Both the position numbers and the translations under genes were made by a program. Under the pieces are notes generated by a model. That model saw only the letters and a program-made list of their open reading frames with translations. It searched no databases and had not been told where the DNA came from. From Ursidibacter arcticus (GTDB lineage Bacteria; Pseudomonadota; Gammaproteobacteria; Enterobacterales; Pasteurellaceae): 64,000 nucleotides of DNA. This document shows, in pieces, positions 44,753-54,382 of the stretch (position 1 is the first letter of the stretch; the number at the start of each line of letters is the position of its first letter). Where the stretch lies: assembly GCF_009761375.1 (NCBI RefSeq), contig NZ_LEKM01000208.1, forward strand, positions 1-64,000, given 5' to 3'.

Positions 44753-44784
44753 AAGGGCTAATTCTGAAATAAGAATTAGCCCTT
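44753..44784. terminator. Bidirectional terminator, nitroreductase / rplI
   Basis: AAGGGCTAATTCT (44753-44765) and AGAATTAGCCCTT (44772-44784) form a perfect 13-bp stem with a 6-base loop between convergent genes. Confidence 0.85.
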
Positions 44785-44818
44785 AACAACAAATCTATTT
44801 AATAAAATAGATGATAAA

Positions 44819-45268
44819 TTATTCTGAAACTACGTTGATAGTTACAGTTGCATTTACTTCTGCGTGTAAGTGTAACTTCACTTCGTGTTCACCAGTAGTA
44901 CGTAACGCACCTTCTGGAAGACGAACTTCGCTTTTTGTTACTGCAACGCCTGCTGCTGTGATTGCGTCAGCAATATCACGAGCACCAACAGAACCGAATA
45001 AACGACCGTCATCACCTGCTTTTGATGTGATTACGATAGCTGCTAAGTTAGCTAATGATGCTGCACGAGCTTGTGCTGCTGCTAATGCCTCAGCTGCTTT
45101 AGCTTCTAATTCTGCACGACGAGCTTCAAAATGAGCAATGTTTGCTGCTGTTGCCATAACTGCTTTACCTTGTGGGATTAAGTAGTTACGAGCGAAACCA
45201 GCTTTAACGGTAACTTGGTCACCAACAGTACCAAGTTGAGCAACTTTGTCTAATAAAATAACTTGCAT
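44819..45268 (-). CDS. rplI: 50S ribosomal protein L9
   Basis: A 149-residue protein, the standard length. [32 protein letters not shown] is the N-terminal rRNA-binding domain, followed by the long connecting helix rich in Ala/Glu/Lys (about 40-75) and the C-terminal domain from [10 protein letters not shown]. Last gene of rpsF-priB-rpsR-rplI. Confidence 0.97.
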   Translation of the reverse strand: MQVILLDKVAQLGTVGDQVTVKAGFARNYLIPQGKAVMATAANIAHFEARRAELEAKAAEALAAAQARAASLANLAAIVITSKAGDDGRLFGSVGARDIADAITAAGVAVTKSEVRLPEGALRTTGEHEVKLHLHAEVNATVTINVVSE

Positions 45269-45286
45269 TGTACTCTTCCTCTCTAA

Positions 45287-45837
<551 letters not shown>

Positions 45838-45851
<14 letters not shown>

Positions 45852-46215
45852 CCTCTGCTTCAACTTCAGCTACTGCTTCAGGAGCTTTACGCTCATCTTT
45901 AGCTTTAAGCATTGGTGATGCTTCAGTTACTGCAGCTTTAGTATGAACGACTAAGTTACGAAGAACTGCATCGTTATAACGGAAGTTAGTTTCTAACTCA
46001 TCGATTACGCTTTGTGGCGCTTCTACATTCATTAACACATAGTGTGCTTTATGAAGTTTGTTGATTGGGTAAGCTAATTGACGACGACCCCAATCTTCTA
46101 AACGGTGAACTTGACCGCCTGCTTCTGTTACAGAAGCGGTATAACGTTCAATCATACCAGGTACTTGTTCGCTTTGGTCCGGGTGAACCATAAAAACGAT
46201 TTCGTAGTGACGCAT
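45838..46215 (-). CDS. rpsF: 30S ribosomal protein S6
   Basis: A 125-residue protein. [24 protein letters not shown] opens the ferredoxin-like fold, and [28 protein letters not shown] near 42-70 is the S18-contact region. An acidic C-terminal tail ([13 protein letters not shown]) follows. First gene of the operon, with a canonical promoter and structured leader upstream. Confidence 0.97.
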
Positions 46216-46238
46216 TGACTATCCTTACGGGTTTAACA

Positions 46239-46272
46239 GCCTTCAAGGTTGCCAGCCACCAGCGTTGAAGGC
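46239..46272 (-). promoter_or_regulatory. Putative S6:S18-binding leader hairpin of rpsF
   Basis: GCCTTCAA (46239-46246) and TTGAAGGC (46265-46272) form a perfect 8-bp stem enclosing an 18-base loop that reads on the minus strand CGCTGGTGGCTGGCAACC. It lies 23 bases before the rpsF start. Leaders of this operon in many bacteria bind the S6:S18 pair through a mimic of the 16S site. Position and form fit, but the motif match was not computed. Confidence 0.5.
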
Positions 46273-46306
46273 AAGGATTAAAAATTAAGCGTGGCTGAGC
46301 GTGCGA

Positions 46307-46334
46307 ATTATACGCACAAAAAAGGATTTTGCAA
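46307..46334 (-). promoter_or_regulatory. Promoter of rpsF-priB-rpsR-rplI
   Basis: On the minus strand TTGCAA (46329-46334), a 16-base spacer and a perfect TATAAT (46307-46312). It is followed by a GC-rich start region and the leader hairpin. The remaining stretch up to the transporter at 46674 is AT-rich, contains AAGCGGT and CCGCTT uptake-like words at about 46350-46395, and no recognisable gene. Confidence 0.75.
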
Positions 46335-46673
46335 GACTGACTTACTATAAAGCGGTTAGATTTTTGAAAAATTTTACCATTTACCGACCGCTTATTACTC
46401 TCATAGCCATATAGATTTTCATATACTTGTTTACCGCTATAACACTTCTCATATTTCAACCACCAATCTAAATAAAAATTTTTCTCACGTTTTTTTAACA
46501 TAAACAGATAGAGCAAATGTAAATTTATATCAATTCAGAATTATCATCTAATAACTAAGGTGAATATAGTGTTTTGTAAAACATAAAGCCTGTATATATG
46601 AATTTATGCAGTTGTTTTCTTTATTTAAAAATAATAATATCCGCACTTCATTTTTACTATATGAGAATTACAA

Positions 46674-47996
46674 ATGACTTCTACACATACTTTAAGGAAC
46701 GATCCTAAGAAAGTTGCTATCGCCTCAATGATTGGCACAGCAATTGAATTTTTTGACTATTACATTTACGCAGCTGCTGCGGTGTTAGTTTTTAACACTC
46801 AATTTTTCAAAAGTGGCGACCCTGTTTCTGATGAACTTTTCTCTCTTTCAACCCTTGCTCTAGCATTCTTTGCTCGCCCAATAGGTTCAGCTTTATTCGG
46901 ACACTTTGGCGATAAAATCGGACGTAAAAGAACATTAGTTGCCTCATTACTCCTAATGGGCTTATCAACTGTTACTATCGGTCTTTTACCAAACTATGAA
47001 AGTATAGGTATTTGGGCGACTGTTTTACTATGCTTATGTCGTGTCGGACAAGGTATTGGTTTAGGTGGCGAATGGGGTGGTGCTGCACTAGTTGCGACTG
47101 AAAATGCACCAGATGGTAAACGTGCTTGGTATGGCACCTTCCCACAATTAGGTGCACCAATTGGATTATTCTTAGCAAATGGTGCGTTCTTCCTAGTAAG
47201 TTATACCTTTGGTAAAGAAGCATTAGTTGAATGGGCTTGGCGTATTCCATTTATTTCATCTATTGTATTAGTTGCAGTAGGTCTATGGGTTCGCTTAACA
47301 CTTCACGAGAGCCACGTTTTCCGCGAAGCTGAAGAGAAAGGTAAAACACAAAAAGCACCTGTAAGTGCAGTATTTAAGCATCATATGAAACCACTTATTC
47401 TAGGTACATTCATTATGACTGCAACCTATGTACTGTTCTATATTATGACCGCTTTCGCACAAGTATATTCAAGAACACCAGCAAAACTATCTGAAGCAGG
47501 TCACCCAATGGGGTTAGGAATTGAGCCAAACACTTTCACAGGTTTATTACTATTAAGTGCAATTGTATTTGGGGCATTTGTGAGTATTTCGGGTATCTTT
47601 GCAGATAAAATTGGTCGCCGTAAATGGTTAATTTATGTAACTGCTGGAATTGGTATTTTCGGCTTATGTATGCCATATTTCTTATCAAATGGTACACCAG
47701 TAAGCGTATTTATCTTCCTTGTGATTGGTATGAGTTTTATGGGTATGACATTCGGTCCAATGGCTGCTTTATTGCCAGAATTATTCCCAACAGAAGTACG
47801 TTATTCTGGTGCATCACTTGCTTATAACTTTGCTTCTATTGTAGGTGCAACCATTGCTGCAACTTTTGCAATCAAGATCAATGCTGCATACGGCATCTTA
47901 GGCGTTGGTATTTACTTAGCAGTCAATGCACTCATCACTCTCTTAGCATTATTTGCATCAAAAGAGACCAAAAATATTGATTTAACTGAGATGTAA
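46674..47996 (+). CDS. MHS-family major facilitator transporter
   Basis: A 440-residue proton symporter of the metabolite:H+ symporter family (relatives: ProP, KgtP, ShiA, YhjE). IASMIGTAIEFFDYYIYAAAAVL near residue 17-38 is the first helix signature. FFARPIGSALFGHFGDKIGRKRTL near 65-88 is the MFS loop 2-3 motif, and GQGIGLGGEWGGAALVATENAP near 125 the MHS motif. DKIGRRKW near 315 is the second-half loop motif. About 12 helices. The YhjE subgroup looks closest by eye; the substrate is unknown. Monocistronic. Confidence 0.85.
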   Translation: MTSTHTLRNDPKKVAIASMIGTAIEFFDYYIYAAAAVLVFNTQFFKSGDPVSDELFSLSTLALAFFARPIGSALFGHFGDKIGRKRTLVASLLLMGLSTVTIGLLPNYESIGIWATVLLCLCRVGQGIGLGGEWGGAALVATENAPDGKRAWYGTFPQLGAPIGLFLANGAFFLVSYTFGKEALVEWAWRIPFISSIVLVAVGLWVRLTLHESHVFREAEEKGKTQKAPVSAVFKHHMKPLILGTFIMTATYVLFYIMTAFAQVYSRTPAKLSEAGHPMGLGIEPNTFTGLLLLSAIVFGAFVSISGIFADKIGRRKWLIYVTAGIGIFGLCMPYFLSNGTPVSVFIFLVIGMSFMGMTFGPMAALLPELFPTEVRYSGASLAYNFASIVGATIAATFAIKINAAYGILGVGIYLAVNALITLLALFASKETKNIDLTEM

Positions 47997-48013
47997 TCTA
48001 GTATTTATCCGTT

Positions 48014-48056
48014 AAAAATGGCTCATATCTTAACTTAATAGATATGAGCCATTTTT
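48014..48056. terminator. Bidirectional terminator, MHS transporter / fruA
   Basis: AAAAATGGCTCATATCT (48014-48030) and AGATATGAGCCATTTTT (48040-48056) form a perfect 17-bp stem with A/T runs at its ends, working in both directions between convergent genes. Confidence 0.88.
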
Positions 48057-48075
48057 ATTTTATTATTTAGAATGA

Positions 48076-49734
48076 TTATTCCGCTTTTGGTTTAATAATT
48101 GCATAAGTTACACCTGTTACAACTGAACCGATTGCAATAGCCGCTAAATACATTAGTGGTTGAGATACAAATGGGATGACAAATAAGCCTCCGTGTGGAG
48201 CTTGTAATGTAATGCCTAAACCTAATGAAATTGCACCCGCGGTTGCACCACCTAGAATAGAGGTTGCAATAACACGCATTGGATCAGCCGCTACGAATGG
48301 TAACGCACCTTCCGAGATGAAACATAAACCTAATACGAATGAGGCCTTACCAGCATCACGCTGATTGGTGGTAAATTTATTGCGAGCAATCCACGTTGCA
48401 ATTGCCATTCCAATTGGTGGCACCATACCTGCTGCCATTACTGCTGCCATTGGTGTATATTGTTGAGAGGCAATTAAACCAACGCCGAAAGTATAAGCTG
48501 CTTTGTTTACTGGACCGCCCATATCAACACACATCATCGCCCCTAAAATCGCACCTAAAATGATCGCATTAGTCTGACCGATTGAATTGAGCCAGTTAGA
48601 AAGTGCTTCCATAATACTTGCAACAGGAGGGTTGATAAGATATACCATCGCTAAACCCACAATTGCAGAGCCTAATAGCGGTAGGATCAGAATAGGTTTT
48701 AGCGAAGCAAGGCTAGCTGGTAATTTGATGTTATCGTTTAAGAATTTCACCACATAACCTGCAAGGAAACCTGCAATAATCCCCCCTAAAATCCCTGCAC
48801 CTGCGTTGGTTGCAAGCATACCGCCAATTAAACCAGCCGCTAAACCAGGGCGATCTGCAATTGAATAAGCAACATAGCCAGCAAATACCGCAATCATTAA
48901 GTGGAATGCTGCTCCGCCACCGATATCCATTAACGCTTTTGGTAAGCCACCTGCAATATTGCCATCTTTAAATGCTTCAATCCCGAACATAAATGAGATT
49001 GCGATCAATAAACCACCTGCTACAACAAGCGGTAACATATGAGAAACCCCTGTCATTAAGTGCTTATACACGCCTTTTTTCTCGTTGGTTGAGCTTTCAT
49101 TACCTGCTTGAGCTGAACTATTACCACCTGTATAAACTTTTGCTTCTTTAAAGGCTTTCTCAAACTCTTGAGCCGTTTTCTTTAAGGCTAAACCTGTCGA
49201 TGTACGATACATCGGTTTCCCTTCAAATTTGCTGAGATCAACATCAATATCCGCAGCAACGAAGACTAAATCAGCCGCAGCCACTTCTTCCGCTGAAATA
49301 GGGTTGCCTGCACCAACTTGTCCACGAGTTTCAACTTTCACATTCCAACCTTGAGCTTTTGCATAATTTTCAACCGCTTCAGCTGACATAAATGTATGAG
49401 CCACGCCCGTTGGACAAGCAGTCACTGCCACAATATTTTTGACCGCTGATGTTGAAATTGCGGCTTGAGTTGCATTTGCAAAAGTTTGAGCAGAGCTTAC
49501 CGCTTGTGTCAGCACATTTTCAGGTTGGGTAAAGGCTTGTTCTAAGCTGACGATAGCACCTTGTTTACCTACAACATTAGCAGGAATTTGTTCATCAAAT
49601 AACACAACAAATTCAGCCTGATCTACTGCAACAACATTGTGTCCTTGTTGTTTCGCTGCGGCAGTTAGCACTTCATTTACAAGGAAAGCACGAGCTTTGC
49701 CAAGTTGTGCTGGGAATACAAATGAAATATTCAT
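48076..49734 (-). CDS. fruA: Fructose PTS enzyme IIBC
   Basis: A 552-residue permease taking up and phosphorylating fructose to fructose 1-phosphate. A degenerate IIB-like domain (about 1-95) precedes the active IIB domain with its phospho-cysteine in VTACPTGVAHTFMSAEAVENYA near 105. A Gly/Ser/Asn linker leads to the membrane IIC domain from about 225 (GVSHMLPLVVAGGLLIAIS; MGGPVNKAAYTFG near 405). Last gene of fruBKA, 46 bases after fruK. An exact uptake word is present at 49025-49033 and another at 49499-49507. Confidence 0.95.
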   Translation of the reverse strand: MNISFVFPAQLGKARAFLVNEVLTAAAKQQGHNVVAVDQAEFVVLFDEQIPANVVGKQGAIVSLEQAFTQPENVLTQAVSSAQTFANATQAAISTSAVKNIVAVTACPTGVAHTFMSAEAVENYAKAQGWNVKVETRGQVGAGNPISAEEVAAADLVFVAADIDVDLSKFEGKPMYRTSTGLALKKTAQEFEKAFKEAKVYTGGNSSAQAGNESSTNEKKGVYKHLMTGVSHMLPLVVAGGLLIAISFMFGIEAFKDGNIAGGLPKALMDIGGGAAFHLMIAVFAGYVAYSIADRPGLAAGLIGGMLATNAGAGILGGIIAGFLAGYVVKFLNDNIKLPASLASLKPILILPLLGSAIVGLAMVYLINPPVASIMEALSNWLNSIGQTNAIILGAILGAMMCVDMGGPVNKAAYTFGVGLIASQQYTPMAAVMAAGMVPPIGMAIATWIARNKFTTNQRDAGKASFVLGLCFISEGALPFVAADPMRVIATSILGGATAGAISLGLGITLQAPHGGLFVIPFVSQPLMYLAAIAIGSVVTGVTYAIIKPKAE

Positions 49735-49780
49735 TATTTAGTTCCTTATGGTTAATCTTAAAATAGTTAAATAGGGTGAT

Positions 49781-50728
49781 TTACGATAATTCGGTTAATA
49801 CCACATTACTCAAAATCTGTTCCAATGCGGTTCTATCACTAATGCCCACATTGCTTTGTGAAACAGCTAATGCAGATGTCGCACTGGCAAAACGCAAGAT
49901 TTGAGCTTTATCCCAACCTTGTGCAAAACCGTAGATTAAACCTGCGACCATTGAGTCGCCTGCACCAACAGTGCTGACAACATTTTCACAACGTGGTGGT
50001 TGAGCTTGTAAAACACCTTCTTGGTTGATCCAAATCGAGCCCTTTTCCCCCATTGAGATGATTACATTTTCAATGCCTTCGCCACGAAGTTGTTGGGCGG
50101 CGGTAATAATCTCATCTAAGTTATTCAATGGACGACCAGCCCACACCTCAAGCTCTCTACGGTTAGGTTTAACTAACCAAGGCTGTGCTTTTAAACCATA
50201 GGTCAGTGCTGCATTACTGCTATCTAGCACCACTTTTAAACCTTGATCGTGTAGTGATTGTAACCACTCGGCAAATTGTTCAGGGCTAACGCCACGAGGT
50301 AGAGAGCCACATACCGCCACTAAATCAAATTGTTCATTCCAACGTTGTGATAAAGCCGTAAATTTACGCCAATCATTTGTGCAAATCTCAAAGCCGAGAA
50401 AGTTTAAATCCGTAACATCGGCTTCCGTTTCGGTAATTTTGACATTGATACGCGTTTTACCTTGAATACGATAGAACTCGTCATTCATTCCATTTTGTTG
50501 AAATGCGTGGACAAAATCCCCTTGATTTTCTTCACCAAGAAAGCCTGTTACGGTTAAACGAGTACCTAAATCGGCTAATACTTTAGCCACGTTGATCCCT
50601 TTACCTGCTGGGTACAGCCCTAGTGTTTCAACCGTATTCACTTCACCTATCTCAATACGAGCAAGGCGACCGACAAGGTCAAAGGCTGGGTTAAGCGTAA
50701 CCGTCGCAATGCGTAATTGTTGGCTCAT
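49781..50728 (-). CDS. fruK: 1-phosphofructokinase
   Basis: A 315-residue PfkB-family kinase converting fructose 1-phosphate to fructose 1,6-bisphosphate. ATVTLNPAFDLVGRL opens the protein. GLYPAGKGINVAKVLADLGTRLTVTGFLG near 37-65 binds sugar phosphate, and STVGAGDSMVAGLIYGFA near 250 contains the catalytic Asp. Nine bases separate it from fruB and 46 from fruA. Confidence 0.95.
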   Translation of the reverse strand: MSQQLRIATVTLNPAFDLVGRLARIEIGEVNTVETLGLYPAGKGINVAKVLADLGTRLTVTGFLGEENQGDFVHAFQQNGMNDEFYRIQGKTRINVKITETEADVTDLNFLGFEICTNDWRKFTALSQRWNEQFDLVAVCGSLPRGVSPEQFAEWLQSLHDQGLKVVLDSSNAALTYGLKAQPWLVKPNRRELEVWAGRPLNNLDEIITAAQQLRGEGIENVIISMGEKGSIWINQEGVLQAQPPRCENVVSTVGAGDSMVAGLIYGFAQGWDKAQILRFASATSALAVSQSNVGISDRTALEQILSNVVLTELS

Positions 50729-50737
50729 TATTTGCTC

Positions 50738-52264
50738 CTATTCCCCTAAACCAGCTTCGATAGCTGCACCAATACCCTCTAAGGCTTTTTGTGCTTCTTC
50801 GCCTGTTGCGACAAAACGTAAGCGATGTCCTTTTTGCACACCTAATGCCACGATCTTCATTAAACTTTTTGCACTGACCAGCTGAGTATCACGATCTAGG
50901 TTTTGTACTTGCATAGTCGCATTGTATTTTTTCACTTCATTCACTAATGTTGCACTTGGGCGAGCGTGTAAACCGTGTTCATTTTTAATGGTAAAAGTCG
51001 CCTCCAATTCGCCTGAATTTGCTGGTGTACTTTCAACAGTAGGATTTTCAGAATTTTTTACTAAACTTACCGCTTGTGCATTAGCACTTTCAATTACATC
51101 GGCAACAGCTGGTTCAAAACTCACATTCTCACCTAGCCCTTCCGCAAATGCTTTACCTAAGGCTTCTAAGGCTTGCTGTGCATCACTGCCTTCTGCAACA
51201 AAGCGTAAGCGATGAGTTTTAGTTGCACCTAATGCAACAACACGCATTGTACTTTTGGCATTAACTGGGGCTGCTGGGCGATCAAGGTTTTCAACCGTTA
51301 CTTTTGCTTCAAATGGCTTTAACGTTTGGACTAATACGGCACAAGGGCGGGCGTGTAAACCGTGTTCATTGCGTACGGTGAAGGTTGCCACAATTTGTCC
51401 TGCACAAGCGGTTTGATCTTGGCTGGAATTTGCAACAGTTGCATATTCATTAGCTGAGTGAGCTTGGCTTTCGATGCCGAACAGATTAAGAATTTGCTCA
51501 ACGGGTGCAATGGTTAATTTTTGGCGAACAGCAATTTGTGTCAATTTTGCAAGTTGTGGATTTAGACTTTCATCAATAGCCGAAACGGTAATTAACGTTT
51601 TACCTGCTTGGTTACGGGCTACTGCAATCCCATTGAGTTGATTTCCTTTTGCACTATCAGCCAAGAAAACGTTATTACCTAAATTAAGCGGTGTTGTAGC
51701 CAACACATCGCTAATAAAAGATTGATTAACGTAACCTTTTTCTTGAAGTTTAGCGGCATTGATAGCGGATAACGTAATCAGGCTGTCAGAGTCGATATTT
51801 AAGGATAGAAGTTCTGCTGAAAGAACAGGTTCACTACGTTTACCACTTAATAATGCAATAAATTCAGCTAAATCTTCTGTTTTTGCCAGTTTTTCAGCAG
51901 TTTCTTCATCACCTAATACGGTTGTAAGTTGGCGTAAAAGTGATAAATGCTCATCTGATTTAGCAGCGATACCAATAACGACATAAGCGGTATTGCCTTC
52001 ACCCCATTCTACGCCATTTGGAAATTGTAATACTTGTACGCCTGTTTGTTGTACAAGATGGCGAGTATCAAGTGTACCGTGTGGAATAGCGATACCATTA
52101 CCTAAGAATGTCGATGTTTGCGTTTCTCTCGCTAACATTCCCGTTTCATAGCCTTCGGCAACATTACCATTATTCACTAAGCCTTGAGCAACAAGTCGAA
52201 TCGCTTCTTCTTTATTGCTAACAGCATTATTTAAACGGATATTTTGTGCTGATAGATTTAGCAT
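50738..52264 (-). CDS. fruB: Fructose PTS EIIA fused to two HPr domains
   Basis: A 508-residue diphosphoryl-transfer protein. The N-terminal EIIA domain has phospho-His62 in GIAIPHGTLDTRH. A central M-like region spans roughly 155-280. Two HPr domains follow: the first near 287-375 with NEHGLHARPCAVLV, the second near 420-508 with NEHGLHARPSATLV, each with its phosphorylatable His. E. coli FruB has one HPr (376 residues); the doubled form matches my recollection of the longer Haemophilus protein. In the first copy a Cys follows the HARP motif. Two uptake words lie within the gene (51069, 51404). First gene of the fru operon. Confidence 0.93.
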   Translation of the reverse strand: MLNLSAQNIRLNNAVSNKEEAIRLVAQGLVNNGNVAEGYETGMLARETQTSTFLGNGIAIPHGTLDTRHLVQQTGVQVLQFPNGVEWGEGNTAYVVIGIAAKSDEHLSLLRQLTTVLGDEETAEKLAKTEDLAEFIALLSGKRSEPVLSAELLSLNIDSDSLITLSAINAAKLQEKGYVNQSFISDVLATTPLNLGNNVFLADSAKGNQLNGIAVARNQAGKTLITVSAIDESLNPQLAKLTQIAVRQKLTIAPVEQILNLFGIESQAHSANEYATVANSSQDQTACAGQIVATFTVRNEHGLHARPCAVLVQTLKPFEAKVTVENLDRPAAPVNAKSTMRVVALGATKTHRLRFVAEGSDAQQALEALGKAFAEGLGENVSFEPAVADVIESANAQAVSLVKNSENPTVESTPANSGELEATFTIKNEHGLHARPSATLVNEVKKYNATMQVQNLDRDTQLVSAKSLMKIVALGVQKGHRLRFVATGEEAQKALEGIGAAIEAGLGE

Positions 52265-52325
52265 TTAAACTCCTTGGATTTAATTTAGATAATAAAATAA
52301 TTATTCTGATTGTAACCCATTTTTT

Positions 52326-52341
52326 GCTAAATCGATCTAGC
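52326..52341 (-). promoter_or_regulatory. Cra/FruR-like operator upstream of fruB
   Basis: GCTAAATCGATCTAGC is a near-perfect 16-base palindrome with central CG, differing at three positions from the E. coli Cra consensus half-sites (GCTGAATCG). It lies 62 bases before the fruB start and would overlap the -35 of a TACAAT promoter. A FruR-type repressor site is inferred. Confidence 0.45.
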
Positions 52342-52363
52342 TGAAAATAAAAATCAAATAAAA

Positions 52364-52401
52364 AAATCCTATTTTGTGATCTTGTTCACAAAATAGGATT
52401 T
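52364..52401 (-). terminator. Terminator of the ROK/PTS operon
   Basis: AAATCCTATTTTGTGA (52364-52379) and TCACAAAATAGGATTT (52386-52401) form a perfect 16-bp stem with a 6-base loop. On the minus strand it is followed by a T-rich run, ending transcription from the ROK gene before the fru promoter. Confidence 0.88.
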
Positions 52402-52432
52402 CATTTGGAGTTTGTTATATATTTCTATGAAG

Positions 52433-53620
52433 TTAGCCTTCAATTTTCTGATGAATAAAATGCTTATAAACCGCTAACATCGCTCCACCTAATGCTCCCC
52501 GCTCCGATTTATAGGCTTTGACTGTCATTTTTATATTACGTTTTAATTTTAGTAGTGATGGATATTGATCAATTTTAGCTGTCAATTTCTCTGCTAGGCT
52601 ACTATCTGCAAATAATTCCCCGTGTAAATAAATTGCATCAACATCTAATAGCATTAAACAGTTGTTAAGTTGTAATGCTAAATATTCAATGGCTTGCTCA
52701 AGTAGATGGCGAACAAAATCATCACCCATATGATAAGCCGTAATTAAATGTGAGATCTCAATTTCTTCGGCATTATTAACCAAATCTTTTAAACGTGTTT
52801 CTTTACTGTAAGTGTATGCATAACGAGCTTTTCTAAGTAACCATTCCGCACCAGCATAAGTTTGTAAGCAACCGTCTTTACCACATTCACAAGTTGAACC
52901 GCTATGATTGACAACAACGTGGCCAATTTCACCGACAAATAAATTTGTATCACCATAAATTTTCGAATTATAAACATAAGCCGCAAAAATTCCCCGTCTT
53001 AAATTAAGAAATAGGAAATTTGAGAGTTTATCGTTCTCTTGGCTATATAATTCGCTAAGTGCCATACATTTCACATTATTTTTTACATAAACAGGAAAAT
53101 CAAATGCAGAAATCACTTTGGTAAGGTCAAAATTAGACCACAGAATATTATTTGTCAGAATGGTATGGCTATCCTTAGAATAATGCCCTGGAACAGCAAT
53201 GCCAATTGCCTTAATCGTATAATCTGAATATTGTTGAATAAATTGTTGGATAAAGCTTACTAATTCTTGTTCATTTAAAGGTTTATCAGCCCCTATTTTT
53301 TGAGTTTCTAAACAGACTCCACGATTATCCGTTAAACAGAGTATTAAGCGATCTTCTGTCAGCTCAACGCCAATATAATGGCAATAATTAGCCACTATAT
53401 CTAATAAAATTTTACGACGACCTGCTTTCTGAGAATCTAATTCTTCCCCTATTTCCAGCAATAAACCTTCTTTAATTAAATACCCCGTTAATTCGGTCAT
53501 TGTTGCAGGCGTTATCTGTAATATTTTGGCTAAATCTGCTCGAGATAATGGGCCTTTTAAATAAAGTTGTTCGATAATTTCATTGCGTTGTTCGTGTTGC
53601 TTTTTAGATAAACTCGTCAT
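52433..53620 (-). CDS. ROK-family transcriptional regulator (NagC/Mlc-like)
   Basis: A 395-residue regulator. Residues about 8-65 form a winged helix (EQRNEIIEQLYLKGPLSRADLAKILQ; TMTELTGYLIKEGLL). The ROK sugar-sensing domain follows, with FVGEIGHVVVNHSGSTCECGKDGCLQTYAGAE near 225-255. That segment includes the zinc site CxCGxxGC and the ExGH substrate motif. It is the last gene of the second PTS operon, 110 bases after the EIIA gene. Probable role: repressor of this operon relieved by its sugar or sugar phosphate. Possible operators are the repeats at 56673 and 56745. Confidence 0.87.
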   Translation of the reverse strand: MTSLSKKQHEQRNEIIEQLYLKGPLSRADLAKILQITPATMTELTGYLIKEGLLLEIGEELDSQKAGRRKILLDIVANYCHYIGVELTEDRLILCLTDNRGVCLETQKIGADKPLNEQELVSFIQQFIQQYSDYTIKAIGIAVPGHYSKDSHTILTNNILWSNFDLTKVISAFDFPVYVKNNVKCMALSELYSQENDKLSNFLFLNLRRGIFAAYVYNSKIYGDTNLFVGEIGHVVVNHSGSTCECGKDGCLQTYAGAEWLLRKARYAYTYSKETRLKDLVNNAEEIEISHLITAYHMGDDFVRHLLEQAIEYLALQLNNCLMLLDVDAIYLHGELFADSSLAEKLTAKIDQYPSLLKLKRNIKMTVKAYKSERGALGGAMLAVYKHFIHQKIEG

Positions 53621-53730
53621 ATTTATTCACCAGCATATTTACTAAAATAGTAAATGAAAAAGGATCTAGCTTTCGCCAGATCCCATATTTCTGATGTACC
53701 TAGCGAAAGTTCGCAAGGCTTTATTATAGT

Positions 53731-54042
53731 TTAAAATTTACGATGTAGCTCTACGATTTCTTTAGCTAAATCAACAAATGTGATGGATGTCATTAAATGA
53801 TCTTGGCTATGAACAATCAATAAAGAAACCGCAAAACCTTCACCTTGAGCTTCTTGTCTCAATAATGCAGTTTGAGATTTATGCGCTGTAAGCAATGATT
53901 CTTGTGCAAGTTTTAATTTGCTTTCTGCTTCATCAAACTGACCGCTTTTTGCTGCTCGAATCGCTTCAACTGCTAAAGACTTCGCTTCACCGCTACTTAA
54001 AATCAAGCCCATAATGGCGGATTCAAGATTTTCTTCTTCCAT
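53731..54042 (-). CDS. PTS EIIA, lactose/cellobiose family
   Basis: A 103-residue helical EIIA. The phosphorylated His lies in LIVHSQDHLMTSITF near residue 78, the family motif being H-x-QDHLM. The earlier segment ESAIMGLILSSGEAKSLAVEAIRAAKSG is the first helical hairpin. It passes phosphate to the EIIB encoded 18 bases upstream in the operon. A stem (GGATCT/AGATCC at about 53661-53683) follows it before the ROK gene and may lower regulator expression. Confidence 0.92.
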   Translation of the reverse strand: MEEENLESAIMGLILSSGEAKSLAVEAIRAAKSGQFDEAESKLKLAQESLLTAHKSQTALLRQEAQGEGFAVSLLIVHSQDHLMTSITFVDLAKEIVELHRKF

Positions 54043-54060
54043 TATTTTCTCCTCATTGAT

Positions 54061-54372
54061 TTAGTTGAGTAAACTGAGTGCTGATTCTAAAACTTTCGCT
54101 CCGTTCATCATTCCATAATCTTGCATATTGATTACCGCAACAGGAATAGAGTGTGGAGCCAGCTTTTCACGCATTGCTGCTTCTTCATAGCGAACTTGTG
54201 GCCCAAGTAATACAACATCAATACGATTTTCTTCAAGCTCTTTATCCACTTCAGAAACAGAAACCGCATAGATTTTTGCTTCAAGCCCCTGTTTTTCTGC
54301 TGCTTCTTTCATTTTTGTAACAAGTAGGCTAGTTGACATACCCGCAGCACAAGCAAGTAGAATAGTTTTCAT
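54061..54372 (-). CDS. PTS EIIB, lactose/cellobiose family
   Basis: A 103-residue EIIB with phospho-cysteine in [18 protein letters not shown] near residue 8. [16 protein letters not shown] near 55 and the C-terminal ALSLLN complete the fold. The ATG at 54372 has an AAGGAG site; an earlier opening at 54405 overlaps the preceding gene and lacks one. The protein is cytoplasmic and interacts with the EIIC at 55289. Confidence 0.92.
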   Translation of the reverse strand: MKTILLACAAGMSTSLLVTKMKEAAEKQGLEAKIYAVSVSEVDKELEENRIDVVLLGPQVRYEEAAMREKLAPHSIPVAVINMQDYGMMNGAKVLESALSLLN

Positions 54373-54382
54373 TGTGTTCTCC

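Noticed and set aside
45852-45863. TTG start four codons upstream for PriB
   Set aside because: The ATG at 45851 gives the family length of 108 residues and has AGAGG in front.
46148-46516. 122-codon open frame overlapping the rpsF promoter and leader
   Set aside because: It covers a clear promoter and hairpin, shows no protein family, and its codon use is unlike the neighbours.
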